Below are positions 1 through 8,032 of a DNA stretch of 8,324 bases, one piece after another. Source of the DNA: Defluviitaleaceae bacterium (GTDB lineage Bacteria; Bacillota_A; Clostridia; Lachnospirales; WQUN01); NCBI GenBank assembly GCA_009779525.1, contig WREB01000034.1:1-8324 (forward strand), given 5' to 3'. Under the pieces are notes generated by a model, which was given only the letters and a program-made list of their open reading frames with translations, was not told the DNA's origin and did not search any database. Positions within the stretch are counted from its first letter, which is position 1. Each line of letters begins with the position of its first letter. The position numbers were made by a program, and so were the translations under genes.

Positions 1-879
1 CAGGCGCACGAGCCGCTCGTTCGCTTCCTTGTACCTTGCGTCCGCGGAAGCGGAAGATTCCTTCATCGCCCGGCTCGCCGCGCGCGTTTCGTCAAGCTGC
101 GCCCTGCCTCCGTCGGTTTGCGCTCCAAGATCCGATATCTGTTTTTCGAGGCGCTCGCGTTCCGCGCCGTATTTGCCCGCTTCATCCAAAAAAATATTCA
201 ACTGGACCGTTTTATACTGTTCCTTAAGCGAGAGCCATATCTTCGCGCGCTCGGCCTGCTCTTGCATCGGTTCGAGCTGCGATGCGATTTCCTCGATCAA
301 ATCGCCCACGCGCACCAAATTGTTCCGTTCGTATTCGAGTTTCGAAAGCGCTTCGCCGCGCCGCGCCTTAAGCTTAACGATTCCGGCCGCTTCCTCGAAA
401 AGCATCCGCCTGTCCTCGGAACGGACGCTAAGTATTTCGTCGATCCTGCCCTGGCCGATGATCGAGTAGCCTTCGCGGCCGACGCCGGTGTCCATGAAAA
501 GCGTTTGGATGTCCTTAAGCCTGCACGGCGTTCCGTTTAATAGAAAGGCGCTCTCCCCCGAACGGTAGACGCGCCTCGCGACGGTTACTTCGTTGAATTC
601 CAGCGGAAGAACGCGCGAAGCGTTATCCACGGTCATGGCGACTTCGGCGTAGCCTAGCGGCTTGCGGAACTCGGTCCCCGAAAAAATCACGTCCTCCATC
701 TTCTGGCCGCGGAGGCTTTTGACGCTCTGCTCGCCCATGACCCAGCGCACCGCGTCGGCGATGTTAGATTTGCCGCTTCCGTTCGGCCCGACGACGGCGG
801 TCAAGCCGAGCTGGAAATCCAGCCTGGTTTTTTCCGGAAACGACTTGAATCCTGTCATCTCTACGCGCTTTAAATACAT
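1..879 (-). CDS. smc: Chromosome segregation ATPase SMC, N-terminal part (cut by window edge)
   Basis: This is the first 293 codons of the SMC ATPase, which with ScpA and ScpB forms the bacterial condensin that organises newly replicated origins. The N-terminal half of the ABC-type head is visible: MYLKRVEMTGFKSF at the start, Walker A GPNGSGKSN with G31 to N39, the arginine-loop SLRG with R57, and the Q-loop segment GYSIIGQGRIDEIL with Q143. Past about residue 165 the protein turns into a charged, heptad-like coiled coil that runs off the window; hinge, signature motif and Walker B are not in view. The start is fixed by ATG at 879-877: an in-frame TGA lies five codons upstream (894-892) with no other start between, and GGAG sits 5 bases before the ATG. 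In many Bacillota smc follows rnc; here a tRNA gene precedes it. The family assignment is very secure. Confidence 0.97.
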   Translation of the reverse strand, partial: MYLKRVEMTGFKSFPEKTRLDFQLGLTAVVGPNGSGKSNIADAVRWVMGEQSVKSLRGQKMEDVIFSGTEFRKPLGYAEVAMTVDNASRVLPLEFNEVTVARRVYRSGESAFLLNGTPCRLKDIQTLFMDTGVGREGYSIIGQGRIDEILSVRSEDRRMLFEEAAGIVKLKARRGEALSKLEYERNNLVRVGDLIEEIASQLEPMQEQAERAKIWLSLKEQYKTVQLNIFLDEAGKYGAERERLEKQISDLGAQTDGGRAQLDETRAASRAMKESSASADARYKEANERLVRL

Positions 880-902
880 TCGGACTCCGCGTCAATAATT
901 TT

Positions 903-928
903 AAAACCCCGTGAAAAATATCACGGGG
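903..928 (-). terminator. Rho-independent terminator downstream of the tRNA gene
   Basis: An 8-bp perfect stem, CCCCGTGA (907-914) with TCACGGGG (921-928), has a 6-base loop. Read on the minus strand it is followed by TTTT and then an A/T-rich stretch. The U-tract is on the minus side only, so it ends tRNA transcription about 10 bases after the tRNA 3' end and lies only 24 bases before the smc start codon. Confidence 0.8.
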
Positions 929-937
929 CTTCCATTC

Positions 938-1011
938 TGGGCCCTCAGGGACTCGAACCCGGGACTCTCCGGTTATGAGCCGGATGCTCTGACCAACTGA
1001 GCTAAGGGCCC
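938..1011 (-). tRNA. tRNA with anticodon CAU (Ile2/lysidine type or elongator Met)
   Basis: A complete 74-base cloverleaf is readable on the minus strand. It has a 7-bp acceptor stem GGGCCCT/AGGGCCC with discriminator A, a D arm beginning TAGCTCAGTTGGTC, an anticodon stem TCCGG/CCGGA with loop CTCATAA (anticodon CAT), and a T arm with TTCGAGT. No CCA is encoded (the next bases are GAA), so CCA must be added by a nucleotidyltransferase. It is not initiator tRNA, because the acceptor starts with a paired G1-C72 and the GGG/CCC anticodon-stem hallmark is absent. From memory, TTAGCTC at positions 7-13 resembles tRNA-Ile2 of E. coli and B. subtilis more than their elongator tRNA-Met (GTAGCTC), so modification by TilS and charging with Ile is plausible but unproven. 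The T stem has one C-U mismatch (second pair). Confidence 0.95.
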
Positions 1012-1041
1012 GCGCCATTCGCGCCGTAAAAAGGCGCGGGC
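1008..1041 (-). repeat. Inverted repeat in the tRNA 5' leader
   Basis: GCCCGCGCC at 1008-1016 and GGCGCGGGC at 1033-1041 are perfect 9-base inverted copies separated by 16 bases. The left arm includes the first four bases of the tRNA acceptor strand. The predicted transcription start lies near 1037-1038, so only part of the right arm would be transcribed. A smaller alternative hairpin, CGCGCC (1020-1025) with GGCGCG (1033-1038), fits entirely in the leader. Confidence 0.55.
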
Positions 1042-1044
1042 ACG

Positions 1045-1074
1045 ATTTTATCAAAGGGTCGGCAGGGTTGTCAA
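1045..1074 (-). promoter_or_regulatory. Sigma-70/SigA-type promoter for the tRNA gene
   Basis: On the minus strand a perfect -35 TTGACA (1074-1069) is followed after 18 bases by the -10 hexamer TAAAAT (1050-1045), which matches TATAAT at five of six positions. This predicts initiation near 1037-1038 and a leader of roughly 26 bases before the tRNA 5' end. A nine-base palindrome, GTTGTCAAC, overlaps the -35 element; it may be incidental. Confidence 0.75.
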
Positions 1075-1138
1075 CAAAAACCGGCGCGTACGGACCGGGC
1101 CCCGCGCGCCATGACTATAGCGCAACCGGGCGCGCGTA

Positions 1139-1147
1139 TGATATACT
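1139..1147 (+). promoter_or_regulatory. Extended -10 promoter for the tig-clpP-clpX-ppx-ppk operon
   Basis: TGATATACT contains the extended -10 signature TG-N-TATACT, with TATACT at 1142-1147. No good -35 hexamer lies 16-18 bases upstream, which fits an extended -10 promoter that relies less on -35 contacts. Transcription would start near 1154 and leave a leader of about 40 bases before the tig start codon. I see no CIRCE or CtsR-type heat-shock operator nearby. Confidence 0.5.
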
Positions 1148-1193
1148 TGGCAGCTGCGGGACAAAACGCATACGGAGAGGCTGGCTAATATTA

Positions 1194-2495
1194 ATGGGCG
1201 CGGTTGAGCGGATAGAAAAAAACAAGGTAAAAATAACTTTCGAGGCGACGCCCGAAGAATTTAAGAAAGGCCTGCTTCATTCGTACAATAAAAACAAGGG
1301 GCAAGTCAACATACCCGGATTCCGGAAGGGAAAGGCGCCGCGCAAAGTAATAGAGCGGATGTTCGGGGCGGATTTTTTTTACGACGACGCGGTCAACCAT
1401 GTGCTTCCGGACGCGTACGAAAGCGCGGTCGAAGAAGGCGGGATTTCGCCGGTATACAAACCCTCTATAAAGCTGCTCGACGCGAGCGAAGAGTCCGGCG
1501 TTTTTTTTGAGGCGGAGGTTTTCGTAAAGCCTGACGTTTCGATAGACGGCTACTACGGCCTCACGTACGTAAAATCGAGCACCGAAGCGACCGATTCGGA
1601 AGTTCAGGCAAAGCTTTCGGCAGAGCGCGAAAAAAACGCGAGGCAAGTCAGCAAGGAAGGGCCCGCGGCCAACGGAGACATCGTCACCATCAATTTCACC
1701 GGCTACGCGGACGGCGCAGCGTTCGAGGGCGGAACCGGAAAGGATTACGACCTGACGCTCGGTTCGGATACTTTCGTCCCCGGGTTCGAGGAACAGTTGA
1801 TCGGGCGCGCCGCCGGCGACAGCGTCGACGTCGAAATAACGTTCCCGGAAGACTACAGCAACCCGGATCTTGCGGGCAAGGAAGCGCGCTTCGAAGTCGA
1901 GGTGCAAGACGTGTTGGAAAAAGACTACCCCGAGATCGACGACGAGTTCGCCCAGGACGTTTCGGAATTTGAAACTCTCGAGGAATACAGGGCTTCGATC
2001 GCAGCCAAAATAAAGGCGGACAAAGAACGGAACTACGAGGCGTCAAAGCGCGCGAGCGTCATGACCCAGCTCGCCAATAAGGCGGTGGTGGAAGTCCCCG
2101 AAGTCATGTACACCGCAAGGGTCGACGAAATGATGGAGGAAATGCGGTACCGGCTGAGCCAGCAGGGCATGAACATGGAAATGTTCATGAATTTTTCGCA
2201 GCAGACGGAGGAACAGATCCGGGGAAGATACGAAACACAGGCGAGGGAAGAAGTAAACGCGACGCTGGCGCTTGAGGCCGTGGCAAAAAAGGAAGGTCTC
2301 GAGGCTGGCGACGACGAATACCGCGAATATCTAGAAAAGAGGTCGGAGCAGGGCGGCGTTAACGTCGACGAATTGATTAAGCGAATCGAGCCCGAACGCA
2401 AAAAGGAGATAATCCAGGAAATAATAAATAAAAAAGCGATGGATTTCGTGATGGATAAAGCCGTCGCGATAGACGGCGATCTGACCGTCAAATAA
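1194..2495 (+). CDS. tig: Trigger factor, ribosome-associated chaperone and prolyl isomerase
   Basis: Trigger factor binds at the ribosomal exit tunnel and shields nascent chains. The protein has 433 residues, the usual length. The ribosome-binding N-domain carries the signature GFRKGKAP at residues 42-49, with typical flanks ([14 protein letters not shown]). An FKBP-type prolyl isomerase domain spans about residues 157-240 ([31 protein letters not shown]). The rest is the helical SurA-like C-domain, rich in Glu, Lys and Met. I chose ATG 1194 because homology begins at once ([13 protein letters not shown]) and the predicted promoter lies just upstream; the open frame continues upstream to a TTG at 1068, but that stretch covers the promoter and has no trigger-factor character. 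The likely ribosome binding site GGAGAGG (1174-1180) is unusually far, 13 bases, from the ATG. It is the first gene of the operon, 16 bases before clpP. Confidence 0.96.
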   Translation: MGAVERIEKNKVKITFEATPEEFKKGLLHSYNKNKGQVNIPGFRKGKAPRKVIERMFGADFFYDDAVNHVLPDAYESAVEEGGISPVYKPSIKLLDASEESGVFFEAEVFVKPDVSIDGYYGLTYVKSSTEATDSEVQAKLSAEREKNARQVSKEGPAANGDIVTINFTGYADGAAFEGGTGKDYDLTLGSDTFVPGFEEQLIGRAAGDSVDVEITFPEDYSNPDLAGKEARFEVEVQDVLEKDYPEIDDEFAQDVSEFETLEEYRASIAAKIKADKERNYEASKRASVMTQLANKAVVEVPEVMYTARVDEMMEEMRYRLSQQGMNMEMFMNFSQQTEEQIRGRYETQAREEVNATLALEAVAKKEGLEAGDDEYREYLEKRSEQGGVNVDELIKRIEPERKKEIIQEIINKKAMDFVMDKAVAIDGDLTVK

Positions 2496-2511
2496 GGATT
2501 GGAGGAATAGC

Positions 2512-3100
2512 ATGGCAAGCCTGGTGCCTTACGTAATCGAGCAGACGAGCAGGGGCGAGCGTTCTTACGACATATACTCGAGGCTGCTCAAGGACCGGAT
2601 CGTTTTTTTGAGCGACGAAGTCAACGACGTCACCTCAAGCCTTGTGGTGGCCCAGCTTTTGTTTCTCGAGTCGGAGGATCCCGACAAGGACATAAACTTC
2701 TACATCAACAGTCCCGGGGGGCACATCCATTCGGGGTTCGCGATCTACGACACGATGAACCACATCAAATGCGACGTTTCGACAATATGCGTCGGCATGG
2801 CCGCGAGCATGGGGGCTTTCCTCCTTACCGGCGGCGCGAAGGGAAAACGGTTCGCGCTCCCGAACGCCGAAGTGATGATACACCAGCCTTCGGGGGGCAC
2901 TCGCGGGCAGGCGACCGACATGTTCATACATACCGAGCACATAATCAAAATAAAACAGAAGATGCTGACGATAATGTCCGAAAACACCGGCCAGCCGTAC
3001 GAGACGATCGAGCGCGACCACGAGCGCGACAGGTACTTGACGGCCGAGGAAGCGCTTTCATACGGCATCATCGACAAAATAATAACGCGGAGGCCGCCTG

Positions 3101-3111
<11 letters not shown>
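2512..3111 (+). CDS. clpP: ATP-dependent Clp protease proteolytic subunit ClpP
   Basis: ClpP is the serine peptidase barrel that degrades substrates fed by ClpX or other Clp ATPases in the cytoplasm. It has 199 residues. The catalytic triad is present: S99 in GMAASMGA, H124 in MIHQP and D173 in ERDRY. The oxyanion/handle segment INSPGG (65-70) and the assembly region [19 protein letters not shown] are typical. The N terminus ([23 protein letters not shown]) is that of a standard ClpP, so removal of a short propeptide is expected by analogy. GGAGG at 2501-2505 lies 6 bases before the ATG. Two unusual histidines, H71 and H73, follow INSPGG where most ClpPs have small or hydrophobic residues. 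It sits between tig and clpX and overlaps clpX by 11 bases. Family call essentially certain. Confidence 0.98.
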
Positions 3112-4386
<1,275 letters not shown>

Positions 4387-4396
<10 letters not shown>

Positions 4397-4411
4397 GTTG
4401 CCAAAAAAAAA
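4387..4411 (+). promoter_or_regulatory. Translation start region of the ppx-like gene: weak RBS, TTG start and A9 tract
   Basis: GGTGGG (4387-4392), inside the end of clpX, is the only Shine-Dalgarno-like stretch and lies 5 bases before TTG at 4398. The clpX stop TAA (4394-4396) ends one base before that TTG. Nine consecutive A residues follow at 4403-4411, within codons 2-5. A weak site plus a non-ATG start suggests dependence on ribosomes finishing clpX. Confidence 0.6.
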
Positions 4412-5966
4412 GAAGCCGCGCGTCGCCGCGGTCATCGACATAGGTTCGAACGAGCTCCGGCTTATCATAGGGCAGGCCGAAGGCGGGGCGCCTCCGGAGC
4501 GCGAAGACGACGCGCCGCGAAGCGTCAGGTATATCGAAAGCCTAAGCTATCCGCTTGGCCTCGGGCGCGACACCTTCCAAACCGGCAAGGTCAGCTTCGA
4601 AAAAACCGACAAGGCTTGCGAAATCATAAAAAATTTTTTAACGCTCGCAAGGGAATACGGGATCCGCGACATCAAGACGATCGCGACGACCGCCGTTCGG
4701 GAAGCCGAAAACATCGACTACATCCTCGACCAAATCAAGATAAAGACCGGCCTAGCCGCAAACGTCATCGACGACAACGAAGAAAAAAACTACATATACA
4801 AGCTGCTTTCGCATTACTCGGGCGAAAACGAAAAACAGTCGGCGATGTTCGTCTACATCGGCGCGGGCAACGTGGGCGTTTCGGTGCTTCACGGAGGCCG
4901 GGTCCGGTTCTTCCAAAACATCAAGGTAGGTTCGCTTCGCATCGGCGAACTCTTCGAGGGCGTCCAGAGGCATACTCACCGCTTCCACGTCCTGATGGAA
5001 GAGTACCTCGCGAGCTTCACGGATTCCCTGTCCGGTGAGATTCCCGGCGAAATCGACAACTTTATCGTGTCGGGGCATGAAATCAGGCTGATCGCCGAAT
5101 TGACCGGGGCCGAAACGGACGGCTCCTTTTTTTATATCCCCCGCGACAAGCTAATCGAACTGTACAACGACATCAAGCAAAAAACCAACGAGCAGATAAC
5201 GCTAAGCTACGGAATCGACAGCGAGCGCGCCGACGTGCTGCTACCGGCCGCGTGCATATACCAAAACCTCATCGGACTCACGTCGGCCGGCAAGGTGACC
5301 GCGGCTCACATCCTTCCAAGCGACGCGGTGCTTTACGAAACGCTCTACCCGAAGACGTTCGCCTCGCTTGACAAGGACTACGCGAAAAACACGATCTGTT
5401 CGGCCGAAACGCTCGCAAGGCGCTTCGGCGCGAATCCGGAGCACTACGGGCGCGTCTGCGGCTTCGCGAAAATAATTTTCGACAGCATGAAGAAGATGCA
5501 CGGGTTGGGAAGCCGGGACAAACTGCTTCTACAAACCGCGGCGATCCTGCACGACATAGGCAAGTACATTAACAACAGGGAGCACTACAAGCATTCGTTC
5601 GAGATCATCAAGGGCTCCGACATCGCCGGACTCGGCCAGTTCGAAACGGTGATCGTCGCGCTCATATGCTACTACCACTCGCGGATCGAGCCGTCCCTTG
5701 TCGAGCCCGCCTATACGGCGCTCGAGACGGGCAACCGTATGCGGGTCTCGAAACTCGCCGCGATTCTCAGGCTCGCCGACGCGCTTGACAGGAGCCATTC
5801 CGGCAAATTCGAGAAAATCGGCGTCGGGATCACCGGCGAAACGCTGACCGTCACGGTGACGACGGACCTGAACATAGCGCTCGAGCTTTGGTCGTTTAAC
5901 GACAAAGGCAGGTATTTCGAGGAAGTGTTCGGAATCAAGGCGGCGATAAAGGTGATGAAGCCATGA
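4398..5966 (+). CDS. Divergent Ppx/GppA-family protein with C-terminal HD domain (possible exopolyphosphatase)
   Basis: Ppx/GppA proteins hydrolyse terminal phosphates of polyphosphate or convert pppGpp to ppGpp. This one has 522 residues. The N-terminal half is an ASKHA-type actin-like fold: phosphate-1 motif VIDIGSN (12-18), GLGRDTF, TTAVREA near 96-103, and NEEKN (127-131), where E128 aligns with the catalytic Glu of E. coli Ppx (ISGNEEA). The phosphate-2 motif, normally DIGGGSTEL, reads YIGAGNVGV (153-161), so the Asp, Ser and Glu are lost. The C-terminal HD domain looks intact: H368, H385-D386 (LHDIGKY), H396, H399, H427 and D461. I chose the TTG start at 4398 because homology (AAVIDIGSN) begins 9 residues later; the in-frame ATG at 4320 lies deep inside clpX. 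Its stop overlaps the ppk start (ATGA), so function with polyphosphate is likely. Exopolyphosphatase, pppGpp hydrolase, HD phosphohydrolase or a binding regulator all remain possible. Confidence 0.85.
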   Translation: MPKKKKPRVAAVIDIGSNELRLIIGQAEGGAPPEREDDAPRSVRYIESLSYPLGLGRDTFQTGKVSFEKTDKACEIIKNFLTLAREYGIRDIKTIATTAVREAENIDYILDQIKIKTGLAANVIDDNEEKNYIYKLLSHYSGENEKQSAMFVYIGAGNVGVSVLHGGRVRFFQNIKVGSLRIGELFEGVQRHTHRFHVLMEEYLASFTDSLSGEIPGEIDNFIVSGHEIRLIAELTGAETDGSFFYIPRDKLIELYNDIKQKTNEQITLSYGIDSERADVLLPAACIYQNLIGLTSAGKVTAAHILPSDAVLYETLYPKTFASLDKDYAKNTICSAETLARRFGANPEHYGRVCGFAKIIFDSMKKMHGLGSRDKLLLQTAAILHDIGKYINNREHYKHSFEIIKGSDIAGLGQFETVIVALICYYHSRIEPSLVEPAYTALETGNRMRVSKLAAILRLADALDRSHSGKFEKIGVGITGETLTVTVTTDLNIALELWSFNDKGRYFEEVFGIKAAIKVMKP

Positions 5967-8023
5967 CTTTTACCAACCGCGAACTAAGCTGGCTCGAGTT
6001 CAACGAGCGCGTGCTCGAGGAAGCGCGCGACGCGGAAAATCCCCTGATGGAGCGGTTAAAGTTTCTCGCGATCACAGCGAGTAACCTCGACGAATTTTTC
6101 ATGGTGCGCGTCTCTTCGATATGGGAGCAGGAATCAGCCGGAATTGGCCCCGACCCATCGGGACTTCTCCCGATCGAACAGCTCGGCGCGATCGGCGCGC
6201 GCGTTCACGCAATGACGCAGAGCCAGTACGAATGCCTAAACTCTTCGATCCTACCCGCGCTCGGGCGCGAAAACATATTTTTTCTAAAATACGGCGGCTT
6301 GAGCGAAAAACAGCGGGCGTTCGCCGACGAATATTTCGAGGTGACGCTGTTCCCGGTGCTCACCCCGATGGCGATCGACCAAAGCAGGCCGTTCCCGGTG
6401 CTAAACAACAGGACCGTAAATCTGCTCGCCGAATTGGAAGACGGCGCGGGGGGAGACGGCTCGGACAGCCAAAAATCCGTCTCGTACGCGGTTGTGCAGG
6501 TGCCGACCGTGCTTCCGCGCATCCTCCAGATGCCGGACGGTTCCGGGTTCATCCTGCTCGAGGAGATAATCGTCGCGCACATAGGTAAGCTCTTTGAGGG
6601 AAACGAAGTCGTCCGCGTATCGATGCTTCGCCTTACGCGAAATTCGGACCTGGTGCTCGACGAAGAGGAAATGGACGACTTGATGAACGAGATGGAGCGC
6701 TCGATCAAACGCAGGAGATGGGGCGACCCGGTACGGATGGAAATTTCAAGGGGGATGTGCGAAAGCGCGCTTTCGTTCCTCGAAAAGGCGCTTGATCTAG
6801 ATAAAACCGAAATCTACGAGGTGGACGGCCCGCTCGATCTTTGCATTTGGATGAGCTTTTACTCAAGGCGCGAATTCGCGCGCCTAAAATACAAGCCTAT
6901 GCCGCCCGTTCCTGCCGCCGCGTTCGTAAACCGCGCGAGCGTCTTCGACGCGATACGCGAGCGCGACGTTTTGGTCCGCCATCCCTACGTTTCGTTCGAT
7001 TGCGTCGAGAGATTCGTCTTCGAGGCGGCCCGCGACCCGAAGGTGCTTGCGATCAAGCAGACGCTCTACCGCGTTTCCGGCCAGAGCCCGATCGTCGGCG
7101 CGCTGATGGAGGCGTCAGAAAACGGCAAGCAGGTGACCGTCGTCGTCGAGCTCCGCGCTAGGTTCGACGAGGAAAACAACATCAACTGGGCGAAGAAGCT
7201 CGAGCAATCCGGCTGCCACGTAGTCTACGGGCTGGTCGGCTTGAAAACGCATTGCAAGATCTGCCTCGTCGTCCGGCGCGAGGACGACGGGATACGCAGG
7301 TACGTTCATATGGGCACCGGAAATTACAACGACGCGACGGCGAAGATTTACGCGGACACCGGTTATTTCACGTGCAAGGAGGCGTTCGGCCGGGACGGCT
7401 CGACGCTTTTCAACGCTTTGACGGGCTATTCAAAAGTCACGAACTGGCAAAAAATCGCCGCGGCGCCGCTGACGCTTCGCGCGGGGTTTATTAGGCTGAT
7501 CCGAAACGAGGTAAAGAACGCTACGGAGGGCAAGCCCGCGGGAATATCCGCGAAAATGAACTCGCTTTCCGACCCCGAAATGGTGAAGCTGCTTTACGAG
7601 GCTTCATGCGGCGGCGTAAAGATGAAGCTGCTCGTTCGTGGCATCTGTTGCCTTAGGGCCGGCCTGTCCGGCGAAAGCGAAAACATCGAGGTGTCCAGTA
7701 TCGTCGACCGCTTCCTCGAACACGACCGGATATATGTATTCGAAAACGGCGGAAACCCGCGCGTATTTTTATCAAGCGCCGACATGATGCCGCGAAACCT
7801 CGACCGCCGCGTCGAGACGCTTTTCCCGATAGAGGACGCGGCGCTTAAAAAATCCCTGATCGACGAACTGGAGCTTTCATTTTCGGACAACGTAAAGCGT
7901 CGCGTCATGCAGCAAGACGGCTCGTATAAAAAACCCGGCGCAGATGGCCGGGTTAAGATCAGGTCGCAGTATAAGGCGTACGAAAATGCCGCCGGTGATT
8001 ACGAGGAAGCGGTCAAGGAATAA
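5963..8023 (+). CDS. ppk: Polyphosphate kinase 1
   Basis: PPK1 reversibly moves the gamma-phosphate of ATP onto a growing polyphosphate chain. With 686 residues it matches the usual length (E. coli enzyme 688). The N-domain opens with the hallmark NRELSWLEFNERVLEEA, followed by ASNLDEFFMVRV. The phospholipase-D-like catalytic domains carry both key histidines: H430 in GLKTHCK, equivalent to the autophosphorylated His435 of E. coli, and H587 in DRFLEHDRIYVF, equivalent to His592. Phosphate- and metal-contact segments are present (KQTLYRVSG, ELRARFDEENNINWAKKLE, HMGTGNYND). Start ATG 5963 shares ATGA with the preceding stop, and AAAGGTGA (5948-5955) lies 7 bases upstream, so the two genes are translationally coupled. 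It is the last gene of the operon; only 9 bases separate it from a convergent gene, and I see no plus-strand terminator after it. Confidence 0.97.
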   Translation: MTFTNRELSWLEFNERVLEEARDAENPLMERLKFLAITASNLDEFFMVRVSSIWEQESAGIGPDPSGLLPIEQLGAIGARVHAMTQSQYECLNSSILPALGRENIFFLKYGGLSEKQRAFADEYFEVTLFPVLTPMAIDQSRPFPVLNNRTVNLLAELEDGAGGDGSDSQKSVSYAVVQVPTVLPRILQMPDGSGFILLEEIIVAHIGKLFEGNEVVRVSMLRLTRNSDLVLDEEEMDDLMNEMERSIKRRRWGDPVRMEISRGMCESALSFLEKALDLDKTEIYEVDGPLDLCIWMSFYSRREFARLKYKPMPPVPAAAFVNRASVFDAIRERDVLVRHPYVSFDCVERFVFEAARDPKVLAIKQTLYRVSGQSPIVGALMEASENGKQVTVVVELRARFDEENNINWAKKLEQSGCHVVYGLVGLKTHCKICLVVRREDDGIRRYVHMGTGNYNDATAKIYADTGYFTCKEAFGRDGSTLFNALTGYSKVTNWQKIAAAPLTLRAGFIRLIRNEVKNATEGKPAGISAKMNSLSDPEMVKLLYEASCGGVKMKLLVRGICCLRAGLSGESENIEVSSIVDRFLEHDRIYVFENGGNPRVFLSSADMMPRNLDRRVETLFPIEDAALKKSLIDELELSFSDNVKRRVMQQDGSYKKPGADGRVKIRSQYKAYENAAGDYEEAVKE
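7928..7954 (-). terminator. Rho-independent terminator of the convergent gene, inside ppk
   Basis: AACCCGGC (7932-7939) pairs perfectly with GCCGGGTT (7947-7954) around a 7-base loop. The plus strand has six A residues at 7928-7933, so on the minus strand the hairpin ends in a U-run of six. There is no T-run on the plus side, so it acts for minus-strand transcription. It lies about 80 bases after the stop codon of the convergent gene and within ppk codons near residues 656-664. Confidence 0.65.
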
Positions 8024-8032
8024 ATACCGGCA

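Noticed and set aside
29..540. Overlapping plus-strand open frames of 140-146 codons
   Set aside because: They lie opposite the SMC coding region, whose translation is conserved throughout.
764..1054. Open frame of 96 codons on the minus strand across the tRNA and the smc start
   Set aside because: It is the conceptual translation of the tRNA gene (the tell-tale RVRVPEGP peptide) joined to smc in a wrong frame.
1067..1075. GTTGTCAAC palindrome as a repressor site
   Set aside because: It is short and coincides with the consensus -35 hexamer; no second copy or longer symmetry supports an operator.
1068..1193. 42-residue N-terminal extension of trigger factor from a TTG
   Set aside because: The extension covers the predicted promoter and has no trigger-factor similarity; ATG 1194 gives the normal N terminus.
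1373..1508. Two runs of eight T inside tig (1373-1380 and 1501-1508) as possible frameshift sites
   Set aside because: They encode Phe codons (one followed by Tyr, the other by Glu) and the trigger-factor frame continues without interruption.
1191..1907. 238-codon open frame antisense to tig
   Set aside because: Mirror of trigger-factor codons, with no family features or plausible ribosome binding site.
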